Part shown: piece after piece, positions 26,001 through 32,559 of the stretch
How the letters are laid out: each line of letters begins with the position of its first letter
How positions within the stretch are numbered: position 1 is the first letter of the stretch
Assembly: GCF_000531125.1 (NCBI RefSeq)
Contig: NZ_CBTK010000190.1
Span: 1-32,559, forward strand
Direction of reading: 5' to 3'
From: Candidatus Contendobacter odensis Run_B_J11
GTDB taxonomy: Bacteria > Pseudomonadota > Gammaproteobacteria > Competibacterales > Competibacteraceae
Length of the DNA stretch: 32,559 nt
The notes under the pieces: generated by a model
Database searches by the model: none
What the model was told of the DNA's origin: nothing
The model's input: only the letters and a program-made list of their open reading frames with translations
Made by a program: the position numbers and the translations under genes

Positions 26001-27218
26001 ATGAGACGGGTGGTGGTAACCGGTATCGGTATCGTGTCCAGCATCGGCAACGACCGCTGGGAAGTGCTGGAATCGTTGCGGCAGGGTCGCAGCGGTCTGG
26101 AATTCGCGGAAGACTACAAGGAAATGGGCTTGCGCTCTCATGTGCGTGGGCCGTTGCGAGTCGACCTGGCAGCGCTGATCGACCGCAAAATCCTGCGGTT
26201 CATGGGCGAGGCGGCGGCATTCAACTACATCGCCATGCGCGAGGCCATCGCCGACGCCCAGTTGCCGGGGGACATGGTGTCCAGCCCGCGCGCCGGTCTG
26301 GTGACCGGTTCCGGCGGCGGCAGTCCGCAGAACCTGGTCGAGGCCGCCGATCTGCTGCGCAGCAAGGGCTTGAAACGGGTCGGGCCGTACATGGTGCCCC
26401 GCACCATGACCAGTACCACGACGGCCTGTCTGGCGACGCCGTTCAAGATCAAAGGCGTCAATTACAGCATCAGTTCCGCCTGCGCCACCAGCGCCCATTG
26501 CATCGGCCATGGTGCAGAGCTGATTCAGTGGGGCAAGCAGGACATCATGTTCGTGGGCGGCGCTGAGGAACTGCATTGGACCCTGACCCATCTGTTCGAC
26601 GCCATGGGTGCGCTGTCGACCAAGTACAATGCCGCTCCGCAGACGGCTTCACGCCCCTATGATGCCAACCGCGATGGCTTCGTGATTTCCGGCGGTGGCG
26701 GATTGGTGGTGCTGGAAGAGCTGGAACACGCTCAGCGGCGCGGTGCGCGGATTTATGCCGAACTGGTGGGCTACGGGGCGACTTCGGATGGCCATGACAT
26801 GGTGCAGCCCTCCGGCGAGGGTGCGCTGCGCTGCATGAAGCAGGCGCTGGAAGGGGTGAACGAGCCAGTGGACTACATTAACACCCACGGCACCAGCACT
26901 CCCGCTGGGGATATTCGCGAACTGGAAGCGATTCAGGCGGTGTTCGGCGATCATATCCCGCCGATCAGTTCTACCAAGTCGCTGACCGGTCACGCGCTGG
27001 GTGCGGCCAGTGTCCATGAAGCGATCTACTCGCTGTTGATGATGGACAACCGCTTTATTACCGCCTCGGCCAACATCGAAACGCTCGATCCGGCGGCGGA
27101 AGGTTTGCCCATCGTGCGCCAGCGGGTGGATAACGCCGATCTCAAGGTGGTGATGTCGAACAGCTTCGGTTTTGGCGGCACCAACGCCACGCTGGTGTTC
27201 CGGCGCTTCGCGGGTTAG
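26001..27218 (+). CDS. fabB: 3-oxoacyl-ACP synthase I
   Basis: The 405-residue condensing enzyme elongates acyl-ACPs and is needed with FabA for cis-unsaturated fatty acids. The Cys-His-His triad is present: Cys161 in [14 protein letters not shown], His in [13 protein letters not shown] and His in [16 protein letters not shown], followed by the [14 protein letters not shown] end motif. Length equals that of E. coli FabB (406). The ATG at 26001 with GAGGG at 25988-25992 is chosen over the TTG at 25986. A terminator-like hairpin lies about 130 bp downstream. Confidence 0.97.
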   Translation: MRRVVVTGIGIVSSIGNDRWEVLESLRQGRSGLEFAEDYKEMGLRSHVRGPLRVDLAALIDRKILRFMGEAAAFNYIAMREAIADAQLPGDMVSSPRAGLVTGSGGGSPQNLVEAADLLRSKGLKRVGPYMVPRTMTSTTTACLATPFKIKGVNYSISSACATSAHCIGHGAELIQWGKQDIMFVGGAEELHWTLTHLFDAMGALSTKYNAAPQTASRPYDANRDGFVISGGGGLVVLEELEHAQRRGARIYAELVGYGATSDGHDMVQPSGEGALRCMKQALEGVNEPVDYINTHGTSTPAGDIRELEAIQAVFGDHIPPISSTKSLTGHALGAASVHEAIYSLLMMDNRFITASANIETLDPAAEGLPIVRQRVDNADLKVVMSNSFGFGGTNATLVFRRFAG

Positions 27219-27344
27219 CGACACGGCGGTGCAGCCCGATCACTGCGGAACCGATAGGGCAGGACTTTCGTTTCTATAGCGCTCTTCGATAAATTGCGGC
27301 GGCCCTTATGGCATGGGCTTGCCATCTACCGGTTTTCGACCGAT

Positions 27345-27385
27345 GCGGCAGGAACGGGTGTTAGCCCGCTCCTGCCGCCGATTTT
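27345..27385 (+). terminator. Probable terminator after fabB
   Basis: A 14-bp stem with one mismatch (27345-27358 and 27365-27378, six-base loop TGTTAG) is followed by CGATTTTCC. The stem is GC-rich, the T-run is short (TTTT), and the distance from fabB is long, so efficiency is uncertain. It could instead be a REP-like hairpin. The remainder of the 27219-27531 gap shows no gene; a possible heat-shock promoter is listed separately. Confidence 0.55.
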
Positions 27386-27471
27386 CCGTGAGTGACCCAC
27401 TTCAATGCTGAATCTGTTAAGTGAGGTTCTGTTGGCATAGCCCACACTCACGAAGGCTGGCCTGCTATGCT

Positions 27472-27499
27472 CTTGCAATCGCCCGCATCGCCCGCATTT
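27472..27499 (+). promoter_or_regulatory. Candidate sigma-32 (heat-shock) promoter of lon
   Basis: CTTGCAA at 27472-27478 and CCGCATTT at 27492-27499 are separated by 13 bp. They differ from the sigma-32 consensus (CTTGAAA, 11-16 bp, CCCCATNT) by one base each. The -10-like part lies in a tandem copy of ATCGCCCGC. Transcription would start some 25 bp before the lon start. lon is a sigma-32 regulon member in many Proteobacteria, which makes the match meaningful. Confidence 0.45.
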
Positions 27500-27531
27500 A
27501 AGGGTTAAATCCCATTAGCCGCGTGAAAAAT

Positions 27532-29982
27532 ATGACCGATCACGAAGCCATTGAAGCGGAAGTCGTGCGTGAGGATGACAGCAGCGAGGCGTCTTCCTCC
27601 CCCAATAACACAATTGTCGCCGCCTCCGACATCCTGCCCAACACCCTGTATCTGCTGCCGTTGTCCGAACGCCCATTTTTCCCGGCTCAAGCGCTGCCGT
27701 TGTTGCTCAGTGAAGAACCGTGGCTACCCACGGTCGAAGTTGCCGCCAGTCGCGAGCAGCGGGTCATTGGCCTGATTCTGGTCAAACCGGACAGTGCGGA
27801 AAAAGTCACCGGTCCTGGTGACTTTCATGAGGTAGGCACCGTTGCCCGGATGCACCAGTTGAATCGCAACGAAGGCCGTCTACAGTTCATTGCCCAAGGT
27901 CTGAAGCGGTTCCGTATTCTGAGTTGGCTGTCCCACGAATCGCCATATCATGTTCAGGTCGAGTACCTGAGTGAGGATGATGGAGCTGATGTTGAAGAAC
28001 TGCGCGCCTATTCGCTGGCGGTGATCAACACTCTCAAGGAATTGATCCCGCTTAACCCACTGTATTCCGAGGAACTGAAATTCTTCCTCAACCGCTTCAA
28101 CACCCACGATCCCTCGCCGCTGGCCGATTTCGCCGCCAGCCTGACCACCGCCAGCAAGGATGAATTGCAGGAGATTCTTGCCACCGCGCCGATCCTGGAG
28201 CGGTTGAAAAAGGTGATCGTGCTGATCAAGAAGGAGCTGGAAGTCGCCAAACTCCAGACCCAGATCCGCAAGCAAGTGGATGAGAAGATGAGCGAGCATC
28301 AGCGCAAGTTTTTCCTGCGCGAGCAACTCAAGGCGATTCAGCAGGAACTGGGCATCGCCAAGGATGATCGCACTGCTGACGTGGATCGTTTCCGTGAGCG
28401 TCTGGACAGCCGGAAGGTGCCTGATGCGGCGTTGAAGCGGATTAACGAGGAGTTGGACAAGTTATCTATTCTGGAAACCGGATCGCCGGAATACGCAGTG
28501 ACCCGCAACTATCTGGATGCAATGACTGAACTGCCATGGGGTGTGTACTCCACCGATAACCTCGACCTCAAACACGCCCGCCAAATCCTGGATCGCGACC
28601 ATGACGGGCTGGAAGACGTAAAGGATCGGATCATCGAATTTCTGGCAGTGGGGGCGCTGAAAGGCCAGGTCGGCGGTTCGATCATCCTTTTGGTCGGGCC
28701 GCCCGGCGTTGGCAAAACCTCGATTGGCCGCTCGGTAGCCGCCGCGCTGGATCGCAAATTTTACCGGCTCAGTCTGGGCGGAATGCGCGATGAGGCTGAG
28801 ATCAAGGGGCATCGCCGCACCTACATCGGTGCGCTGCCCGGCAAGTTCATTCAGGCCATCCGCGAAGCGCAGACCGCCAATCCGGTGATCATGCTGGACG
28901 AGATCGACAAGATCGGCGCGTCGTTCCGGGGCGATCCGGCCTCGGCGCTGCTGGAAGTACTCGATCCCGAACAGAACAACGAGTTTCTGGATCACTATCT
29001 GGACGTGCGGTTTGACCTGTCCAAAGTGTTATTTATCTGTACCGCCAATCAGCTCGACACCATTCCGGGACCGCTGCTCGACCGGATGGAGACCCTTCGG
29101 CTGTCCGGTTACATCACCGCCGAGAAGTTGCTAATCGCCCGTAATCATCTCTGGCCGAAGCTGCTGGAACGCAGTGGCATGGAACGCGACCGGATCCAGA
29201 TCGGTGACGAGGCATTGCGGAACATTATCGAGGGCTATGCACGGGAAGCCGGAGTGCGCAATCTGGAAAAGCAACTGGGCCGGATTGTGCGTAAGAGTGC
29301 GGTAGAGATTGTCAATGGCCGTGAGGGGGCGATTGCGGTGGAATCGCCCAATCTGGACGGCTATCTGGGCAAGCCGCCGTTCAAGACCGAAACACCCATG
29401 TCCGGCGTCGGGGTCGTCACCGGACTGGCGTGGACTGCAATGGGTGGAGCAACGCTCAATGTCGAAGCCAGCCTGGTTCATACTAAAAATCGCGGCTTCA
29501 AACTGACCGGGCGACTGGGCGAGGTGATGCAGGAGTCGGCCAATATCGCCTACAGCTATCTCAGCGCCCATCTGGAAGCGTATCAGGCCGATCCCAAATT
29601 TTTCGATGAGGCGTTCGTTCATTTGCACGTCCCGGAAGGCGCGACTCCCAAGGACGGTCCCAGCGCCGGCATTACCATGGCGACCGCGTTGCTGTCCCTG
29701 GCTCGTGGTCAGCAGACGAATCGGCCGCTGGCGATGACCGGCGAACTGACTTTAACCGGGCAAGTGCTGCCGGTGGGCGGCATCCGTGAGAAGCTCATCG
29801 CCGCCCGCCGGGTGGGTATCCACGAGATCATTTTGCCGGAAGGCTGTCGCGGCGATGCTGAGGAGTTGCCGGACCATATCAAGGAAGGCGTAACCCTGCA
29901 TTTCGTCGAGCGGTTTCCGCAAGTGGTGAATTTGGCGTTCGCGCCGTGTACTCCCTCGCCCAGTGGGAGAAGGTTGGGGTGA
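27532..29982 (+). CDS. lon: ATP-dependent protease Lon
   Basis: The 816-residue LonA protease degrades misfolded and selected regulatory proteins in the cytoplasm. It has the N-terminal substrate-binding LAN domain (about 40-230), a coiled coil (KKELEVAKLQTQIRKQVDEKM), an AAA+ domain with Walker A GPPGVGKTSIGRS and Walker B VIMLDEIDKIG, and the protease domain with catalytic Ser in KDGPSAGITMATALLS and Lys in REKLIAARRVG. The ATG at 27532 is chosen; a GTG at 27523 is possible; neither has a clear Shine-Dalgarno sequence. The final residues TPSPSGRRLG are encoded by a palindromic repeat rather than family sequence. The stop overlaps the next start in a GTGA. Confidence 0.96.
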   Translation: MTDHEAIEAEVVREDDSSEASSSPNNTIVAASDILPNTLYLLPLSERPFFPAQALPLLLSEEPWLPTVEVAASREQRVIGLILVKPDSAEKVTGPGDFHEVGTVARMHQLNRNEGRLQFIAQGLKRFRILSWLSHESPYHVQVEYLSEDDGADVEELRAYSLAVINTLKELIPLNPLYSEELKFFLNRFNTHDPSPLADFAASLTTASKDELQEILATAPILERLKKVIVLIKKELEVAKLQTQIRKQVDEKMSEHQRKFFLREQLKAIQQELGIAKDDRTADVDRFRERLDSRKVPDAALKRINEELDKLSILETGSPEYAVTRNYLDAMTELPWGVYSTDNLDLKHARQILDRDHDGLEDVKDRIIEFLAVGALKGQVGGSIILLVGPPGVGKTSIGRSVAAALDRKFYRLSLGGMRDEAEIKGHRRTYIGALPGKFIQAIREAQTANPVIMLDEIDKIGASFRGDPASALLEVLDPEQNNEFLDHYLDVRFDLSKVLFICTANQLDTIPGPLLDRMETLRLSGYITAEKLLIARNHLWPKLLERSGMERDRIQIGDEALRNIIEGYAREAGVRNLEKQLGRIVRKSAVEIVNGREGAIAVESPNLDGYLGKPPFKTETPMSGVGVVTGLAWTAMGGATLNVEASLVHTKNRGFKLTGRLGEVMQESANIAYSYLSAHLEAYQADPKFFDEAFVHLHVPEGATPKDGPSAGITMATALLSLARGQQTNRPLAMTGELTLTGQVLPVGGIREKLIAARRVGIHEIILPEGCRGDAEELPDHIKEGVTLHFVERFPQVVNLAFAPCTPSPSGRRLG

Positions 29983-30041
29983 GGACCGTAGCATTGAACG
30001 CCCGCCCTCAGCCTCAGCCCCTCTCGCAGCGGGCGAGGGGC
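29952..30041. repeat. Inverted pair of GC-rich palindromic repeats spanning the lon/pentapeptide gene junction
   Basis: The left unit at 29952-29984 (TCCCTCGCCCAGTGGGAGAA...) and the right unit at 30006-30041 are related as imperfect inverted copies; the reverse complement of the right unit begins GCCCCTCGCCCGCTGCGAG. The right unit forms a GCCCCTC/GAGGGGC stem followed by GTTTT and could terminate lon transcription in part. The left unit provides lon's last ten codons and, at 29965-29973, the purine-rich GGGAGAAGG that serves as ribosome binding site for the next gene. Confidence 0.65.
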
Positions 30042-30773
30042 GTTTTCTGCCTGCTGGTCTTGCTACAACTCCCTTTGGTCGCCTGGGCTGCCTGTGATGA
30101 TCCGCCCGCCCGGCGGGTCAACTGGCTGCGCTGCGACAAGCAGGGTGCTGATCTGCAAGGAGCCGATTTGCGCGAGGCGATCCTGGAACAGGTCAATTTG
30201 AGCAACGCCAAACTGGCTGGTGCCCGGCTCAGCGGAGCGGATTTGGGCGGTGCAATGTTGAGTCACGCCGATTTTTCCGGCGCGGCGCTGGCGGGGGCGC
30301 GGCTGGTATCGGCGAATCTGGATCACGCGGTGTTCGCCGGCGCCAATCTCAGCGGCGCACGGCTGGATCGGGCGGTATTGACCCAAGCCAATCTGAGCGG
30401 CGCCGACCTGAGTGGGGCCAGGCTGTATCAGGCTAACCTCGGCGGCGCCAACCTGAGCGGCGCGAACCTGAGCAAAGCCCATCTGGCGCAAGCGGATTTA
30501 ACCAATGCCCAGTTGCCAAACGCCAATTTAAGCGGCGCGGCGCTCAGCCGGGCGGTGTTGGAGAATGCGGTATTGACCGGCGCCAATTTGCACGGCGCCA
30601 AACTGGATGGAGCTAATCTGCTGGGGGTGGATTTCACCGGCGCCGACTTGTCGGAAGCGGCGCTCGCTGAGGCCCGGATTGATAACGCCCGTTTTACGGA
30701 CGCCAAACTGGACAGCGCCATCTGGGTAGGCCGCAAACGCTGTTCGCCGGGTTCGGTGGGGGAATGCCGCTAG
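29979..30773 (+). CDS. Exported pentapeptide-repeat protein
   Basis: The 264-residue product has a signal peptide whose hydrophobic core is VFCLLVLLQLPLVAWA, likely cleaved before ACDD. The body is about 38 consecutive pentapeptide repeats of the A(D/N)LSG type, enough for a right-handed quadrilateral beta-helix of 9-10 coils. Cys pairs flank it (CDDPPARRVNWLRC and CSPGSVGEC), suggesting disulfide-locked caps in the periplasm. Cytoplasmic pentapeptide proteins can mimic DNA (Qnr, MfpA), but export argues for another, unknown role. I chose GTG at 29979 because GGGAGAAGG lies 5 nt upstream and the start overlaps the lon stop as GTGA; the first possible start is 29946. The ribosome binding site and first 20 or so codons come from the repeat. 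Confidence 0.8.
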   Translation: MRTVALNARPQPQPLSQRARGVFCLLVLLQLPLVAWAACDDPPARRVNWLRCDKQGADLQGADLREAILEQVNLSNAKLAGARLSGADLGGAMLSHADFSGAALAGARLVSANLDHAVFAGANLSGARLDRAVLTQANLSGADLSGARLYQANLGGANLSGANLSKAHLAQADLTNAQLPNANLSGAALSRAVLENAVLTGANLHGAKLDGANLLGVDFTGADLSEAALAEARIDNARFTDAKLDSAIWVGRKRCSPGSVGECR

Positions 30774-30789
30774 GGTTGCCACGGCGCGA

Positions 30790-30819
30790 TTGCGGTACGA
30801 TTCATGCTCCCGGTAATAA
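30790..30819 (+). promoter_or_regulatory. Possible sigma-70 promoter before the 2OG oxygenase gene
   Basis: TTGCGG at 30790-30795 and TAATAA at 30814-30819 are separated by 18 bp, a fair match to TTGACA-17-TATAAT. The gene start is 82 bp downstream at 30902. Confidence 0.35.
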
Positions 30820-30901
30820 ATCATGAATCCATCCGATCCCGCCGTGTTCAAGCGGCTCATCGCCAAATAGCGCCAGAGGTTGCACAAAACGGAGAAAATT
30901 C

Positions 30902-32559
30902 ATGACATCCATCACCACCGAACTGGCTGGACTATTGAGCAAGGTCCGGCGTCCCGGCGATTTTTACGCGACCGGATCGACCGAGATCTTTGCGCCGTTC
31001 CTGGAAGTGGCAGGGGTCGGCCCTATCGCTCTGCCGCTGCTGCCGGTTCAGGCCGAACAACTCATCGCCGTCGCCGAACAGGCCCCCTATGGCCGGGGTG
31101 AGGAAACCCTGGTCGATACCAGCGTGCGGCGGACCTGGCAGATCGACGCCGCCAAGGTCCACATCGGGGGGCGAAACTGGCCGCGCACCCTGGAGGTCAT
31201 CGTCAAGCGAGCCGCCGAGGGTCTGGGAGTCATCAAGCCGGTAGTGGCGGAACTGTACAAGCTGCTGGTATACGACGCAGGTAGCTTCTTCGTGAGCCAT
31301 CGCGACACCGAGAAAGCGCCCGGCATGTTCGCCACCCTCATCATCGTGTTGCCCTCCCTGTACACCGGCGGCGAACTGCGGGTGCGCCACCGCGACCGGG
31401 AAGTCCAACTCGACCTGTACAGCCTGGAACCATCCGAGGTGGCCTTCGCTGCGTTTTATGCCGACTGCGTGCACGAGGTGCTGCCCATCACGTCGGGCTG
31501 CCGGTTGACGCTGGTCTACAACCTCCTGCTGCACCCCGGCAAGGGCCGGTTGCCCGAACCGCCCAGTTACGAGACCGAACAGGCCGCCCTGGCAGACCTG
31601 TTGCAACAATGGGTCGCCGACAAGAAATCGCCCGACGACGACTCGCCCGAAAAGCTGATCTACCCCCTGGAACATGCCTATACCCCGGTGGCGCTCGCCT
31701 TCGACGCCCTGAAGGGAGCGGACGCCGCCGCAGCGTCCGTATTGGTTCCGGCGGCGGAGCAGGCCGACTGCGATCTTCATCTGGCGCTGGCTTCCATCGA
31801 GGAGAGCGGCGGTGCCGAATACACCGGCGACTATTACGGTTCGCGCCGCCGCTGGGGGCGATCCGATGCGGATGAAGATGAGGAGGATGAAGGATTCGAG
31901 GTGGGTGATATCTGCGACCGGAGCGCGACGCTGGCCGAATGGCGGCGACCGGACGGCAGCCAGTCGGATTTGGGGGTCTTTCCGTTCGAGGAAGACGAAC
32001 TCTGTCCGCCCGGCGCCTTTGATAACCTGAAACCCGACGAGCAGCATTTCCACGAGGCCACCGGCAACGAAGGCGCGTCCTTCGACCGCATCTACCGCCG
32101 GGCGGGTCTGGTGCTGTGGCCGCGCGGGCGGCGGCTCGCGGTGCTTAACCAGGCGGGTTTGCCTGCCACCCTGCCCTATCTGGGTGAACTGGTCCGGCGC
32201 TGGGCCGAGGGCGGCGCAGGCTCCGAATCGCCCTTGTGGTGGGAGGCGCACCAACTGGCTGGGCACATGCTGCGCACCTGGCCGAGGGAAGGCGGGCGCC
32301 ACTGGCGAACCGACACTCAGAGTTCAGAGGCCAAAGTACTGGCGCTCCTGAACCAGTTGCGGGATACCGCGCGTATCGACGTCTTTCTGGCCGATCTCTC
32401 CGCTGCTGGCGAATACAGCCTGGGTGACAACGCGGCCCTGGTCGAAGCCCTCGGCCTGTTGCCGCCGCCGCGAGCCGCCGAACTGATCGAACGCATCATC
32501 GCCCGGAATGCCGCGCCAGCCCTCGGTGCCTGCGGCGATCTGCTGGCCCGCTGCGCCGC
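30902..32559 (+). CDS. 2-oxoglutarate/Fe(II)-dependent oxygenase-like protein (3' end outside window)
   Basis: The frame is open from ATG 30902 to the window end (552 codons seen). GGAG at 30890-30893 sits 8 nt before the ATG. The N-terminal 210 residues hold a double-stranded beta-helix oxygenase domain: LLVYDAGSFFVSHRDTEKAPGMFATLIIVLP with the His-x-Asp iron ligands, LYTGGELRVRH, and CVHEVLPITSGCRLTLVYNLLL with the distal His and the 2-oxoglutarate-binding Arg. The next 340 or more residues are not a family I recognise. They include a strongly acidic stretch (DADEDEEDEGFEVGD near residue 325) and a helical C-terminal part resembling repeat-type scaffolds. Similar large predicted prolyl 4-hydroxylase-like proteins exist in bacteria; the substrate is unknown. 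Confidence 0.8.
   Translation, partial: MTSITTELAGLLSKVRRPGDFYATGSTEIFAPFLEVAGVGPIALPLLPVQAEQLIAVAEQAPYGRGEETLVDTSVRRTWQIDAAKVHIGGRNWPRTLEVIVKRAAEGLGVIKPVVAELYKLLVYDAGSFFVSHRDTEKAPGMFATLIIVLPSLYTGGELRVRHRDREVQLDLYSLEPSEVAFAAFYADCVHEVLPITSGCRLTLVYNLLLHPGKGRLPEPPSYETEQAALADLLQQWVADKKSPDDDSPEKLIYPLEHAYTPVALAFDALKGADAAAASVLVPAAEQADCDLHLALASIEESGGAEYTGDYYGSRRRWGRSDADEDEEDEGFEVGDICDRSATLAEWRRPDGSQSDLGVFPFEEDELCPPGAFDNLKPDEQHFHEATGNEGASFDRIYRRAGLVLWPRGRRLAVLNQAGLPATLPYLGELVRRWAEGGAGSESPLWWEAHQLAGHMLRTWPREGGRHWRTDTQSSEAKVLALLNQLRDTARIDVFLADLSAAGEYSLGDNAALVEALGLLPPPRAAELIERIIARNAAPALGACGDLLARCA

Noticed and set aside
30823-30870. A 15-codon frame (MNPSDPAVFKRLIAK) ahead of the oxygenase gene
   Set aside because: It is too short and lacks a clear ribosome binding site; a leader-peptide role cannot be supported from sequence alone.
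30932-32302. A 456-residue open frame on the minus strand opposite the oxygenase gene
   Set aside because: The plus frame has family motifs, a ribosome binding site and runs through the window end; the minus frame shows no recognisable domain and is typical of GC-rich antisense frames.
1-32559. CRISPR arrays, tRNA or rRNA genes, prophage
   Set aside because: No regularly spaced direct repeats, no tRNA T-loop and acceptor pattern outside coding DNA, and no phage structural or integrase genes were seen; a dedicated scan was not possible.

Overview
The window is a GC-rich stretch of a gammaproteobacterial chromosome, mostly housekeeping genes. The gammaproteobacterial assignment is an inference from gene content and neighbourhoods: apaH-folA, divergent pyrE and an ExoIII/Crc-family gene, a fabA-fabB pair, zapE, yrfG, cysQ and a DUF2333 gene. 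The number of short palindromic repeats is high for 32 kb. A lineage near the Competibacter group is a guess only. No rRNA, tRNA or CRISPR array was recognised.

Left end (1-2216): the 3' part of an IS200/IS605-type tnpA with its right-end hairpin, a truncated PP2C phosphatase remnant, and an overlapping apaH-folA pair on the minus strand. Next (2548-6996) comes a two-gene exopolysaccharide locus. It encodes a 1114-residue membrane protein joining a GH18-like domain, a NodB deacetylase and a processive family-2 glycosyltransferase, followed 3 bp later by a secreted GH26-like hydrolase. The region 6997-7590 is a decayed zone with a fragment of an RBBP9/YdeN-type hydrolase and a 174-bp element with terminal inverted repeats.

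Middle (7591-18969): pyrE is divergent from an ExoIII-like gene that overlaps an ampG-like permease gene. A perfect REP-type inverted repeat separates it from a minus-strand cluster of valS, a DUF2333 gene and a YdjM-like membrane protein gene. A lipoprotein gene, yrfG, cysQ and zapE follow.

Right (19031-32559): a MITE-like repeat, then a PAS-PAS-GGDEF-EAL-CZB protein (likely zinc-responsive c-di-GMP turnover), a degenerate REP pair, hemH, a HAD phosphatase, prolyl aminopeptidase overlapping dtd, fabA-fabB, lon (with a possible heat-shock promoter), an exported pentapeptide-repeat protein and a 2OG-Fe(II) oxygenase cut by the window end.

The most unusual theme is that at least five kinds of short palindromic repeat are present and several run into coding sequence. 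One adds an in-frame insert to ValS, one supplies the C-terminus of the YdjM-like protein, and one supplies the last residues of Lon together with the ribosome binding site, start codon and N-terminus of the next gene. The REP hairpin core matches the hairpin at the end of the IS200-type element, which suggests a link between the two.
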